From Marinobacterium sediminicola (GTDB taxonomy: Bacteria > Pseudomonadota > Gammaproteobacteria > Pseudomonadales > Balneatricaceae), in NCBI RefSeq assembly GCF_022343685.1, contig NZ_CP092123.1, positions 2,542,001 through 2,606,000 on the forward strand: a stretch of DNA of 64,000 bases, in the 5' to 3' direction. The notes below the pieces were generated by a model that worked only from the letters and a program-made list of their open reading frames with translations, searched no databases and was not told the DNA's origin. Positions 34,738-44,053 of the stretch are shown here, piece after piece (position 1 is the first letter of the stretch; each line of letters opens with the position of its first letter). A program made the translations under genes and the position numbers.

Positions 34738-36825
34738 TTAATTTTTTTGCCTGCTCAGTTTCGCAACCCAGGCCTCGGCCGGTTCGGGCTTGTGCAGCAG
34801 GTAGCCCTGCAAAAGGTCACAACCATGTGAAGCCAGAAATGCCATCTGCTCCTCTGTCTCCACTCCTTCCGCAACAACCCTCAACTTAAACTGACGCGCG
34901 ATGGACAAGATAGAACGTACGATGGTCCTGTTATCCTCGTCCCCGGGGAGATTATCCACAAAACGCTTGTCGATTTTGAGTTCACTCAGGTGCATCCGCT
35001 TGAGATATGCCAGGTTGGAATAACCCGTGCCGAAATCGTCCAGTGAGAAACTCAGTCCGCGAGCAGCCAGACGGGCCATATTGTCCTGCACCCATGGCTG
35101 AGTATCGATCAACAGGCTTTCAGTGATTTCCAGCACCACCCTATCCGCAGCAACGCCTGATTCATCCAACAACTCCAGCACACCATTAATGATCGACTCA
35201 TCACGAAACAGCTCGGTACTGAAGTTGACCGACAACGGAATATCAAGCTCCAGCGCCTGCAGCTCAGCAGCCAGATCCAGCGCCTTGCTGAACACCAGCA
35301 GCGTCAGAGGTTTGATCAAGCCTGATGATTCAGCAACGGGGATAAACTCCCCCGGTGACACAGGGTTTCCATCAGGCCCCTTGAGCCAACGCACCAGCAC
35401 TTCTCCTGCCTGCAGCTGACCTGAAGGCGTCCATTGGGCCTGCACCGCGATACTCAGCTCATCGCGCAAAATGGCAAGACGCAGTCCTTCCTCAAGGTGA
35501 ACTCTTCGGCGGGCAACTGCGTCGAGTTCAGGGACAAAAAAGGCGTGACTGCCCCTCCCCCCTTGCTTCGCCTGATATAAGGCCAGGTCTGCCCGCCGCT
35601 GGATAGAGGTGACGGTTTCACTGGCATCGTCAATCCAGGCGATCCCCATGCAAGCGGTCATCGACAACGTCTGTCGCTCTATCATCATCTGCTGACTTAA
35701 CAGACGGTGTGTTGATTCCAGCCTTCGGGTCAGATCTGCCTCTGGATTCTCTTCCGCCAGGCGCCACAGCAGACAGTATTCATCGCCTCCGAGATGAACC
35801 ACCAGCTCACTTTCGTGACGAATGGCATGCTGTTGCAGCCTCTGCCCCATTGCCTTGAGCAACTGATCACCGAACAGGTGACCATAGGCATCGTTAATGC
35901 GCTTGAAGCCGTCGAGATCCATCAGTACCAGCACAAACTCCCTGTCATGGCGCATTAGCGTCAGTAACTCGCTCAGCTGGCTGAAAAGGCGTCGACGGTT
36001 AGGCAGCTCGGTTACCGGATCGTGATAGGCCAGGAATTCCAACTGCTCCTGAGCTTCCTTCTCGGCGGTTATGTCCTGCTCAACCGAGAGAAAGTGTGTA
36101 ATCGCACCTTCGGGGTTTTCAACTGGCGACACCACGGCCCGCTTGACCATGCGATGCCCTCTCTGATGACGATTAATAAACTCGCCTCGCCATGCCTGCC
36201 CCCCATAGAGACAGTCCCAGAATTGACGTTTTTCTTCTGCCGTCTTGGGTTTCCATGCACGAAAACCGGGATTGCGCCCCATAACTTCAGCGCTGCTATA
36301 CCCCGAATTATGCTCAAAACCCCTGTTGACGTAGGTAATACGCCCCGAACGATCTGTAATGATGACACTGGACGGGCTCTGGTCGATCGCAGTCCTGAAC
36401 ATCAACAACTCAGTTTCGGTACGCTTGCGCTCCGTTACATCGGACTGTGTACTGACGAAATGGGTAACGGTACCCGAGTGATCACGCAGCGGGGTTATAT
36501 GCAGATCCACCCAGTAGGGATGCCCGTCACGATCATAGTTGAGCAATTCCACTCTTACAGGTACACAGGCACGGATAGCCTTGCCCATTCGCGCAATCGC
36601 CTTAGGGCAGGAATCCTCTCCCTGAAAAATTCTCGGGCTTTGTCCAATCAGTTCCTGTCGCGAATAACCGGTCCGGCCAACGACAGCCTGATTGACATAG
36701 ATGATGGCGGGGTCTGAGCTCGCATCAGTCACGATGACCAGGTCGGTCAGGTGATCCAGACTGGCTTGCATGAAGCTCAGCCGTTCAAGCGGATCACTCG
36801 AAATAGCGTTAAGTTCTGGGGGCAC
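34738..36825 (-). CDS. PAS-PAS-GGDEF-EAL cyclic-di-GMP signalling protein
   Basis: A 695-residue cytosolic protein: two PAS domains (about 20-130 and 145-260), a GGDEF domain and an EAL domain (about 445-690). The cyclase motif reads GGDEY. No RxxD inhibitory site precedes it. The phosphodiesterase motif reads EVL rather than EAL, but the metal and catalytic residues seem kept (VNFS, EITES, DDFGTGYS, LKIDKRF, AEGVE). It probably hydrolyses cyclic-di-GMP, with GGDEY as GTP sensor or weak cyclase. It starts at GTG 36825. No membrane segment is seen, so PAS must sense an internal cue such as redox or a ligand. Confidence 0.9.
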   Translation of the reverse strand: MPPELNAISSDPLERLSFMQASLDHLTDLVIVTDASSDPAIIYVNQAVVGRTGYSRQELIGQSPRIFQGEDSCPKAIARMGKAIRACVPVRVELLNYDRDGHPYWVDLHITPLRDHSGTVTHFVSTQSDVTERKRTETELLMFRTAIDQSPSSVIITDRSGRITYVNRGFEHNSGYSSAEVMGRNPGFRAWKPKTAEEKRQFWDCLYGGQAWRGEFINRHQRGHRMVKRAVVSPVENPEGAITHFLSVEQDITAEKEAQEQLEFLAYHDPVTELPNRRRLFSQLSELLTLMRHDREFVLVLMDLDGFKRINDAYGHLFGDQLLKAMGQRLQQHAIRHESELVVHLGGDEYCLLWRLAEENPEADLTRRLESTHRLLSQQMMIERQTLSMTACMGIAWIDDASETVTSIQRRADLALYQAKQGGRGSHAFFVPELDAVARRRVHLEEGLRLAILRDELSIAVQAQWTPSGQLQAGEVLVRWLKGPDGNPVSPGEFIPVAESSGLIKPLTLLVFSKALDLAAELQALELDIPLSVNFSTELFRDESIINGVLELLDESGVAADRVVLEITESLLIDTQPWVQDNMARLAARGLSFSLDDFGTGYSNLAYLKRMHLSELKIDKRFVDNLPGDEDNRTIVRSILSIARQFKLRVVAEGVETEEQMAFLASHGCDLLQGYLLHKPEPAEAWVAKLSRQKN

Positions 36826-36934
36826 GGGGGCAATCTCAACTTATTAGAGGGCCGCTTTTTTACAAGCGCCCTGCCAACACACTTAGGGCGGGCATTGTAG
36901 AGATAAAGCCCTTAAGGATGAAGTTGTTTTAACG

Positions 36935-37702
36935 CTAATGCCTGAAACCTCCCGGCTTGAAACGGTCCTGCTTTGCAGCTTCTTCTGCAAGCCGTTTTTT
37001 TTGTTCGGCTTCACGTGCCTTGCGCTCTTCCTCGACTTGTATCTGGAGTTTTTCCATGTGTGTACCCAGCTCATAAAGCTGCCGGTCCAGCTGCTGGGTT
37101 TGATTGAGGCTCTGCAGCTTGGAGCAAGCGGTCCGAAAACGGGGTAATGCAGCCGCCGCACCACGGCCGGCCTCAACTTCGATCGCATCCATCAGTTCAA
37201 CATCGATACGTGTTCGGGTATAGGCCTCCTTGACCTGATAGATCACTTCGGACGCATGCACACCGGACAGGAGGCCGCTGGCTTTCAGTTCAGACAGAAA
37301 TTGGAACAGCTCCCGCAACAAGGATGCCGTTCGCTCGGCATGACTGCGATCAGTGTGCAGCGTCATGGATCCTGCAGGGTGCTCAACGACCGGCAGAGGC
37401 AGGCTGGCAAATTCGTTCAACTCATTGAGTTTCTGCCGATTATCATTGCTGCTTTCGAGTTCCAGAATGCTTTTCCAGCGCTGCTGCGCGTACCTTACCA
37501 ACACATCACGGATTTCACGGGTGATATAGTGTTCCGGCAAGGTGTGTAACAAATGAGTTGCCCGGCGTACCTGATCCTTCAATAGCAGCAACCGCATGCG
37601 ACGTTCACGCCTCTGGTTTTCGACCGTCTGGATGGTAAAGGCGATCATTGCCATCACCACGATTACGGCTACGATGATCAACCCCGTCTGCGTCGGACTC
37701 AT
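36935..37702 (-). CDS. Membrane-anchored coiled-coil protein of unknown function
   Basis: A 255-residue protein that I do not recognise. One N-terminal membrane helix (TGLIIVAVIVVMAMIAFTI) is followed by a helical cytosolic part rich in Arg, Leu and Glu, and a C-terminal coiled coil (LGTHMEKLQIQVEEERKAREAEQKKRLAEEAAKQ) ending KPGGFRH. No enzymatic motif is visible. It lies upstream of the GGDEF/EAL gene on the same strand with a 109-base gap, and between two inverted tRNA-Glu/Gly clusters. Confidence 0.75.
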   Translation of the reverse strand: MSPTQTGLIIVAVIVVMAMIAFTIQTVENQRRERRMRLLLLKDQVRRATHLLHTLPEHYITREIRDVLVRYAQQRWKSILELESSNDNRQKLNELNEFASLPLPVVEHPAGSMTLHTDRSHAERTASLLRELFQFLSELKASGLLSGVHASEVIYQVKEAYTRTRIDVELMDAIEVEAGRGAAAALPRFRTACSKLQSLNQTQQLDRQLYELGTHMEKLQIQVEEERKAREAEQKKRLAEEAAKQDRFKPGGFRH

Positions 37703-37768
37703 GTCCTGTCACCTATTCACTCGAACACCAAAGATGTTGATTCTATAACAAAAAGTGTCAAAAAACGC

Positions 37769-37797
37769 TTGACGCTCCAATTCTGCCCCATTAATAT
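37769..37797 (+). promoter_or_regulatory. Sigma-70 promoter of the plus-strand tRNA pair
   Basis: TTGACG, 17 bases, TAATAT, then CGCG-rich sequence. It lies 36 bases before tRNA-Glu. The -10 hexamer and spacer length equal those of the minus-strand tRNA promoter, while the spacer sequence differs. Confidence 0.8.
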
Positions 37798-37832
37798 TCG
37801 CGTCGCTGTCGGGCAACGACAGTGATTGAAGT

Positions 37833-37908
37833 GTCCCGTTCGTCTAGTGGTCTAGGACACCGCCCTTTCACGGCGGTAACAGGGGTTCGAACCCCCTACG
37901 GGATGCCA
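37833..37908 (+). tRNA. tRNA-Glu(TTC), plus-strand copy
   Basis: 76 bases with CCA, same sequence as the three minus-strand copies, inverted relative to them and followed after two bases by tRNA-Gly. Confidence 0.97.
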
Positions 37909-37910
37909 TT

Positions 37911-37986
<76 letters not shown>

Positions 37987-38056
37987 GATTTTATCCTCAG
38001 TTTATCCAGCGTATTCAGCCTTGTATCTGGGCGAAGCGGTCTAATAACCTCCTCCT

Positions 38057-39973
38057 TCAGATGCGGGACCAACCCGGCTCCTTCTCCTCCATTCGTGCAA
38101 CCGTGACCAGGGCATCCTGTGCAGGCATCGGCTTGGCAATAAAGAATCCTTGCGCAGTCGCTGCGCCGGATTGTGACAACATCTCCAGTTGAGCTTCGCA
38201 CTCCACTCCTTCTGCCACCACATCCATTTGCAGACCGCGTGCCATCCAGATAATGGCCTGGCAAAGAGTTGCGGCATTCATGTCCTGATGGATATCGCGA
38301 ACGAACTCACGGTCAATTTTCAGTGTATTCACAGGGAAACGCTTCAGGTATCCGAGCGCCGAGAAACCGGTTCCAAAATCGTCGATCGCCAGGCGAACTC
38401 CCAACTGCTGCAGCTGCTCGATCAGGCTGACTATTTCCTCTTCCGAGCTCATATCGAGAAAGATCGACTCGGTGATTTCCAGCTCCAGAGTACCTTCAGC
38501 CAAACCTGAGTCACGAAGCAGCCGTGCCACTTCATCTACAAAGCCGGGATGCGTTAACTGGCGAGGCGAAATATTAACCGATACCCCCAGTGGCTTTCTC
38601 AACACCTGCTGCCAGCCTGCCACCTGCCTGACCGCCTTTTTCAACACCCAACGGCCCAGCTCGATAATCTGGCCGCTTTCCTCTGCGTGAGGAATAAAAC
38701 GATCCGGCGACACCATTTCGCCTGAAGGCTTCCTCCAACGCACCAACGCCTCTACACCTCTCACCTGCCTCGTCTGCAGATTCAGGAGAGGCTGATACCA
38801 GACTTCAAACTGCTCCTCCGTCAGCGCCTGGTGCAAGGCCCGCTCCATCTCCAGCGCCTGACGGGCCTGATGGTTCATTTCGTCACGGAAAAAGCAGCAT
38901 CCCCCGTCCCTGTCACGAGGCACCTGTTGCATGGCGGTTTCAGCATTTCTTAACAGCACCTCGGCAGTATCACCATCTCCCGGATACAGGCAGATGCCGA
39001 TACTGCCTCCCAGACGAAGTTCCACGCCATTATGGTAGAACGGCTCTTCAAGCTGACGCTGCAAACAGCGTCCCAGATACTCTACCGCCTGTAATCGACT
39101 GACCTCGGGCATGACCACAAGAAATTCGTCAGCACCCAGGCGTCCCAGACTTTCGGTCGGTGACAGCACCTGCTCCAACCGGCTGGCAACCTGACAGAGC
39201 ACCTTATCCCCCACATCATGACCATGGGCCTGATTGACGCGACGGAACTGACGCAGGTTAATCAGGAAAGTCGCCAAACGATGCCTGGAGCGGCGCGCCA
39301 TATCCAGTGCCTGCTCGAGACGATCAAGCATCAACTGCCGATTGGGCAAATCCGTCAACAGGTCATAGTTGGAACGGTAGAAAAGCTGGGCTTCATACTG
39401 CTTGCGAAGGGAGATGTCGTCTTGGATGGACAAATAACGTTCAGGCCTTCCAGCCTCATCTCTCAACACCGAGATAGAGGCCGCCACCCAATAGTGCTCC
39501 CCGTTCTTGCGGCGATTGAGCAGCTCACCATGCCACTCCCCCTTATCCTGAAGGTCTCGCCAAAGCTGACCGAAGGTGTCCGCATGGGTACGTGTGGATT
39601 TGAGCATGCTGACCGGACGGCCTCGCACCTCATCCTCGGTGTAACCGGTTACTCGGCTAAACCCGGGATTAACATAGAGAATACGGCCATCAAGACCGGT
39701 AATGATGATACAGGCGGGGCTCTGCTCCAGAACTGCTGACAGCTGTTGCAGGGCTTGCCGTTTCTGATGCAGGGCTCGCTCCTGAGCATCCACATGTGTG
39801 ATCAGGCGTTGCAGCTCCCCTGCGAGCGCATGATAACGAGGTGGAAGCCCGAACTCATCGAGCACATCACTCGACATCGATTCGGCCGCCCTCCTCAAAC
39901 ATTCCAACGGTTCAGACTTCTCGGTGAACAGACGCCACCAGAAAGGCCGCAGGTAAGAATCCGGAAGTGCCAT
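38057..39973 (-). CDS. PAS-GGDEF-EAL cyclic-di-GMP phosphodiesterase
   Basis: A 638-residue protein with an N-terminal helical region (about 1-75), one PAS domain (LEQSPACIIITGLDGRILYVNPGFS), GGDEF and EAL. The cyclase motif is GADEF, a change expected to abolish synthesis. The EAL half is intact (EALVRW, NISPRQL, EITES, DDFGTGFS, LKIDREF, AEGVE), so this should be a phosphodiesterase. ATG 39973 follows GGGATGAGAGTC; an ATG three codons upstream overlaps that site. It is convergent with the plus-strand tRNA pair. Confidence 0.9.
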   Translation of the reverse strand: MALPDSYLRPFWWRLFTEKSEPLECLRRAAESMSSDVLDEFGLPPRYHALAGELQRLITHVDAQERALHQKRQALQQLSAVLEQSPACIIITGLDGRILYVNPGFSRVTGYTEDEVRGRPVSMLKSTRTHADTFGQLWRDLQDKGEWHGELLNRRKNGEHYWVAASISVLRDEAGRPERYLSIQDDISLRKQYEAQLFYRSNYDLLTDLPNRQLMLDRLEQALDMARRSRHRLATFLINLRQFRRVNQAHGHDVGDKVLCQVASRLEQVLSPTESLGRLGADEFLVVMPEVSRLQAVEYLGRCLQRQLEEPFYHNGVELRLGGSIGICLYPGDGDTAEVLLRNAETAMQQVPRDRDGGCCFFRDEMNHQARQALEMERALHQALTEEQFEVWYQPLLNLQTRQVRGVEALVRWRKPSGEMVSPDRFIPHAEESGQIIELGRWVLKKAVRQVAGWQQVLRKPLGVSVNISPRQLTHPGFVDEVARLLRDSGLAEGTLELEITESIFLDMSSEEEIVSLIEQLQQLGVRLAIDDFGTGFSALGYLKRFPVNTLKIDREFVRDIHQDMNAATLCQAIIWMARGLQMDVVAEGVECEAQLEMLSQSGAATAQGFFIAKPMPAQDALVTVARMEEKEPGWSRI

Positions 39974-40124
39974 GACTCTCATCCCTAAGGTGTTATTATT
40001 TTTTTTACAGATTGCCACAACCTGTTGCCGCGGCAAAGTAGTAACATCATCCGCAGCCGAAAGTAGCGTCCAGAATTACGCTATTGGCTGATATAAGCAA
40101 TTGTTAATTAAAGGAAATAACTGC

Positions 40125-41003
40125 ATGCAGGTTACCCTCGAACAGTGGCAGGCACTGGTGGCAGTTGTTGATGCCGGCGGCTACGCCAAGGCAGCCGAAC
40201 TGCTCGGCAAAAGCCAGTCAGCGGTCAGTTATGCCATTCAAAAACTGGAAGGCAGCCTGAACGTGCGTGTTTTCAAGCTGTCAGGCCGCAGGGCCACCCT
40301 GACCGAAGCGGGCCAGACACTCTATCGCCATGCCAAACGTCTGCTGGCACAGGCAGAGCAAACAGAAGAGCTTGCCCAGCAGTTCAGCCAGGGTTACGAG
40401 GCCCAGATTCGCCTGGCCATGGATGCCATCTTCCCGAGCGCATGGATGCTGGAAGTACTGGCTCTGTTCGCCGAACAGCACCCCCACACCCGCATTGAAC
40501 TGCTTGAAACCGTGCTCAGCGGTAGCGACGAGGCCGTTCTCAAACGGCAGGTGGATCTCTCCATCAGCGGTCGCGTACCCCCGGGTTTTCTGGGCGAAAA
40601 GCTCATGGATGTTCGCTTCATCGCCTGTGCACACCCCGACCATCCGCTACACCAGATGAACCGCACACTTTCCCTGGAAGACCTGCGTCAGCATCGTCAG
40701 CTGGTCGTTAGAGACTCCGGGAGTCGCAGCGTAGATTCAGGTTGGCTAGGGGCAGAGCAGCGCTGGACAGTGAGCGATATAGGCACATCCGTACTGGCCG
40801 CCTGCAAAGGGATTGGTTACGCCTGGTACCCGGTAACACGAATTCAGCAAGCGCTTGATGACGGATTGCTAAAGCCCCTGCCACTCGGTAACAGCACTGA
40901 ACGCAGTGTAGAGCTTTACCTGATTCTGACCGATGGCGAACTGGCTCGCCCCGGCGTGTGCAAACTGGCCTCCATGATCCACCAAAAGGTGCATGGCCAC
41001 TGA
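40125..41003 (+). CDS. LysR family transcriptional regulator
   Basis: A 292-residue LysR protein. The helix-turn-helix spans YAKAAELLGKSQSAVSYAIQKLEGSL (about 20-46) and is followed by a two-lobed effector domain (IRLAMDAIFPSAWMLEVL, CAHPDHPLHQ). AAAGGAAATAACTGC precedes the ATG. No divergent target gene is close by: the neighbour on the left is transcribed on the other strand but is a phosphodiesterase. Effector unknown. Confidence 0.9.
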   Translation: MQVTLEQWQALVAVVDAGGYAKAAELLGKSQSAVSYAIQKLEGSLNVRVFKLSGRRATLTEAGQTLYRHAKRLLAQAEQTEELAQQFSQGYEAQIRLAMDAIFPSAWMLEVLALFAEQHPHTRIELLETVLSGSDEAVLKRQVDLSISGRVPPGFLGEKLMDVRFIACAHPDHPLHQMNRTLSLEDLRQHRQLVVRDSGSRSVDSGWLGAEQRWTVSDIGTSVLAACKGIGYAWYPVTRIQQALDDGLLKPLPLGNSTERSVELYLILTDGELARPGVCKLASMIHQKVHGH

Positions 41004-41051
41004 GTCCTGCGACCGTTACACTATCCTAAACACTGTTAAAGCCTATACATC

Positions 41052-41231
41052 ATGATGGAAAAACCGACCCCTCCCGCTGATGGCGAGTGCTGTGAAAGCG
41101 CTTGCGAACCTTGCGTCTGGGACCTCTACTATGAAGAGCTGCGCCAGTGGCAGGAAGAACAGAAGCAACAGAAGGCCGCTGCCGAAAAGGCGGAAGCAAC
41201 TTCAGAGAGCACTTCCGCTAGTTCTGACTGA
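41052..41231 (+). CDS. Small Oxidored-like domain protein
   Basis: A 59-residue protein beginning MMEKPTPPADGE. The cysteine pattern CCESACEPCVWDLYYEEL is the Oxidored-like (OXLD1-type) N-terminal motif found in small proteobacterial proteins and a mitochondrial family. The rest is a charged, Gln/Glu/Ala-rich helix ending SESTSASSD. Its role is unknown; the four cysteines could bind a metal or cluster. It follows the LysR gene by 48 bases. The next codon is also ATG, so the start may be one residue later. Confidence 0.8.
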   Translation: MMEKPTPPADGECCESACEPCVWDLYYEELRQWQEEQKQQKAAAEKAEATSESTSASSD

Positions 41232-41363
41232 GCAAAAGCGTTCGGGCTTGATTCAAACAGGTGTTACACGTAGAGTGCGCTGATGGATTTTTAACCAATG
41301 TCTTTTAAAGAATGTGTGTTGCTATAACGCATCACTAAAAGGCAAATACAAGGAAAGACCGAA

Positions 41364-41909
41364 ATGAAAAAAGCCCTGCTATCCTTCTTGCTATGTTCCT
41401 GCGCAGCCCTGCCAGCCACCAGCTTTGCAGGCAACGCAGTACTTCCGGCAGTGCCAGCCGACTATAATGACGACGAGCTCTACCTTGGTTTTAACTGGGT
41501 TTTCGGTGAGGGCTTTGTCCCCCAGCTTGAGCTTGGCTACCGCAACGTTGAGGTCGATGTCGACGGTGATGTGACCGGTTACGGCCTGTCTACCTCGTTC
41601 ATCCTCAACAAGGGCTTCGACCTGCTTCAGTTGAAAGGCATTGCCGGCGATGAAGATGTTCAGGGCGAACTGGGTGTTGGTTACAGCCTGCAGAATCGGA
41701 GTTTTGCCGGCAGTCTGGGTGCACAGGGTAACCATGTGACGGCTGGCGTCCAGTATACTGGAGGTGAAACCCCCTTCCAGTTTTATGGCGGTGTGAACAC
41801 TGTTAGCGACTATGAAACACGCAGCCGCTGCCCAAGCGGAACCATTCCAATCAACGGCGGTAGCGAATGCTCATTCGGCGTCCCGATTCAGACCCAGTCG
41901 CCGGAATAA
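41364..41909 (+). CDS. YfaZ-like outer-membrane protein
   Basis: A 181-residue protein with signal peptide MKKALLSFLLCSCAALPATSFA and alternating strand patterns (ELYLGFNWVFGEGFVPQLELGYRNVEVDVDG, FAGSLGAQGNHVTAGVQYTGG) like YfaZ-type small barrels. The C-terminus has two cysteines that may form a disulfide and lacks a terminal aromatic. AAGGAAAGACCGAA gives a good ribosome site. Its last 43 bases overlap the next gene. Confidence 0.7.
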   Translation: MKKALLSFLLCSCAALPATSFAGNAVLPAVPADYNDDELYLGFNWVFGEGFVPQLELGYRNVEVDVDGDVTGYGLSTSFILNKGFDLLQLKGIAGDEDVQGELGVGYSLQNRSFAGSLGAQGNHVTAGVQYTGGETPFQFYGGVNTVSDYETRSRCPSGTIPINGGSECSFGVPIQTQSPE

Positions 41910-42361
41910 CACGACGAGAGTTCACCACCATGCTGGGCTCATTAGGCCTGGCATGGGGTCTCCCTGTAGCCGCAGGACAGCATGACGAAGCCCTGGCCAC
42001 ACTCGCCGACTTCGTGGACATCCTGATTCCTGCAGATGGGTATAGTCCTTCAGCGTCCGCGCTGAAGGTCCATCTGCGCATTTGGCAGCAGGCTGAACAA
42101 AGGCCATTGCTGGAGCGTTTCATTCGCAAAGGGTGTCTTTGGCTGGACCGCCAATCACGAGGCCAATTCACGAGTCTGCCTCCACATCAGAAGCAGGCAC
42201 TCATGCAGTGGATGTCTCGACAACCGGAATCCAGCTATCCCTTCCAATTGTTCAATCGCCTCAGGCATGACGCCATGGGCTTTTATTACAGTCACCCCGA
42301 CAGCTGGAAAGGCCTGGCGATCAGTCAACCACCTCAACCACACGGCTACAAGGAAATCTGA
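41867..42361 (+). CDS. Gluconate 2-dehydrogenase subunit 3-like (Tat-targeted small subunit)
   Basis: A 164-residue protein with a twin-arginine leader (ITRREFTTMLGSLGLAWGLPVAAG) and the subunit-3 body (LATLADFVDILIPADGYSPSASAL, FIRKGCLWLDRQSRG, FNRLRHDAMGFYYSHPDSWKGL). In gluconate and related membrane dehydrogenases this subunit escorts the folded flavoprotein through the Tat pathway. It starts inside the yfaZ-like gene and ends two bases before the GMC gene, so coupling to the flavoprotein is tight. A cytochrome subunit gene is not present. Confidence 0.8.
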   Translation: MLIRRPDSDPVAGITRREFTTMLGSLGLAWGLPVAAGQHDEALATLADFVDILIPADGYSPSASALKVHLRIWQQAEQRPLLERFIRKGCLWLDRQSRGQFTSLPPHQKQALMQWMSRQPESSYPFQLFNRLRHDAMGFYYSHPDSWKGLAISQPPQPHGYKEI

Positions 42362-42363
42362 TC

Positions 42364-44004
42364 ATGCCCGCTCCCGTTGTGGTAATCGGAACCGGCGCCG
42401 GAGGTGGAGCAGCGGCCTGGATGCTGACCCAAAAGGGGATCCCGGTCATTGCCCTTGAGGCAGGCCCCTCTTTCAACCCGTCGAGTGAATACAGCCTCCA
42501 TCGCCCCGATTGGGAACTCAAGGGCTTCCCATACAAGGAGGGCAGCCAGTCACGCTTCAGCTTCGCCCCTCTGCAGACACTGGTGCCCCGTTGGGATCAC
42601 CTGCGTTCATGGAATGCCGTCGGTGGGCGTATCAATACAGGCAACACCCGGCTGAGCAACGGGACTGGTCATCAGCATGTCCGCGGCGTAGGCGGCAGCA
42701 CTTTGCACTTCACCGGTGAAGCTCATCGCATGATGCCTTTCAGCCTTAAACCGACTTCAGGCTCGGGGGTACCTGTCTGGCCCCTTGATTATGACAGCCT
42801 GGAACCCTGGTACAGCCTGGCCGAAACCATCATCGGCGTTGCAGGGGATGCCCCAGCAGATAATGACCCGCGCTGGAGAAGTGAGCAGACACTTCAACCG
42901 GCCCACCCCTTCTGCGCAGCTTCAAAGTGGGTCAAGCAGCACAGCGGCAAGCAATTTCACTGGGTTGCCAATACCCGTGCAGCACTTTCCCGCGCCCTGA
43001 GCGGCCGCCCGGCTTGTAACTACTGTGCCAACTGCCAGCTCGGTTGCCCGCGTGGAGACAAGGGCTCGGTGGATGTCACTTTCATTAAGCAAGCTCAATC
43101 AACGGGGCTGCTGGAATTACGCACCGAGTGTCAGGCCACGGAACTGGTCATGAGCGAAGACAGAAAAATCACTCATGTACTCTATCGAGACAAACAGGGT
43201 ACTGAACATCGACAGGCCTGTGACCAGGTGATCGTTGCGGCGGGCAGTATGGAAACCCCTCGCCTGCTGCTTAACTCGCCCGGCGTAGCGGCGCTGAATG
43301 ACCAGATCGGCAAGCATCTGATGATGCACCTGAACTGGGTAAGCAGCGGACTGGTTTCAGCCGATATTCTGACTCACCGTGGACTGCCGGCTGACATGAT
43401 CTGTTGGGACCCTTGTAAAGCGTCTTCCGAAGGGTATCGACTGGGCGTCAGCACAACCGAAATTCGCCTGAGCGGCCCGGTGAACTACGCCCAACGCGCA
43501 ATTGCTGGCTGGGGCGCAGAACACAAGCAGGCCATGCGGCAACAATTCGGCAAGGCACTCAGCATCAGCGCCATTGGAGCTGCCATGCCCAACGCGAGAA
43601 CGTTTGTCGACCTGGACCCTGAAAAGAAAGATGCTTTCGGCAAACCACTGGCTCGAATTCACCACCACTTACCGGATACCGAGCTTGAGCGGCTAGGCCA
43701 GATGCAAGCCTCCTGCCGCCAGGTTCTTCAACTGTGTGGCGCTTCAGGAATGATTGAAGAGTATGGCAGTTACGACTTCCTCAACAGCACACACACGCTG
43801 GGAACCTGCAGAATGGGATTAAGCCCCAAAGACTCGGTGACCAGTCCCGAGGGGCAATTTCACGGCATCGATAACCTCTACATCAGCGACGCCAGCCTGT
43901 TCACGAACAGCGGCAACGGCGAGGCCCCTTCCCTGACCATTGAAGCGCTGGCACTGCGTAACGCCGAGCGGCTGGCCAACCGGCAGCTGTCATCACATTC
44001 ATAA
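42364..44004 (+). CDS. GMC family dehydrogenase flavoprotein (gluconate dehydrogenase-like)
   Basis: A 546-residue FAD enzyme. Seen: N-terminal dinucleotide motif GTGAGGGAAAWML (residues 8-20), GVGGSTLHFTGEAHRM, the cysteine loop CNYCANCQLGCPRGDKGS as in gluconate/sorbosone-type flavoproteins, GSMETPRLLLNS, and the C-terminal block STHTLGTCRMG plus NSGNGEAPSLTIEALALR with the catalytic region. No own signal, consistent with export by the Tat-bearing small subunit. Substrate is likely a sugar or sugar acid in the periplasm, but not specified by the sequence. Confidence 0.87.
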   Translation: MPAPVVVIGTGAGGGAAAWMLTQKGIPVIALEAGPSFNPSSEYSLHRPDWELKGFPYKEGSQSRFSFAPLQTLVPRWDHLRSWNAVGGRINTGNTRLSNGTGHQHVRGVGGSTLHFTGEAHRMMPFSLKPTSGSGVPVWPLDYDSLEPWYSLAETIIGVAGDAPADNDPRWRSEQTLQPAHPFCAASKWVKQHSGKQFHWVANTRAALSRALSGRPACNYCANCQLGCPRGDKGSVDVTFIKQAQSTGLLELRTECQATELVMSEDRKITHVLYRDKQGTEHRQACDQVIVAAGSMETPRLLLNSPGVAALNDQIGKHLMMHLNWVSSGLVSADILTHRGLPADMICWDPCKASSEGYRLGVSTTEIRLSGPVNYAQRAIAGWGAEHKQAMRQQFGKALSISAIGAAMPNARTFVDLDPEKKDAFGKPLARIHHHLPDTELERLGQMQASCRQVLQLCGASGMIEEYGSYDFLNSTHTLGTCRMGLSPKDSVTSPEGQFHGIDNLYISDASLFTNSGNGEAPSLTIEALALRNAERLANRQLSSHS

Positions 44005-44053
44005 ACGAATAAAGGTATACTGCGCAGCAGCTTTTCAAGACCAAGGATTCTTC

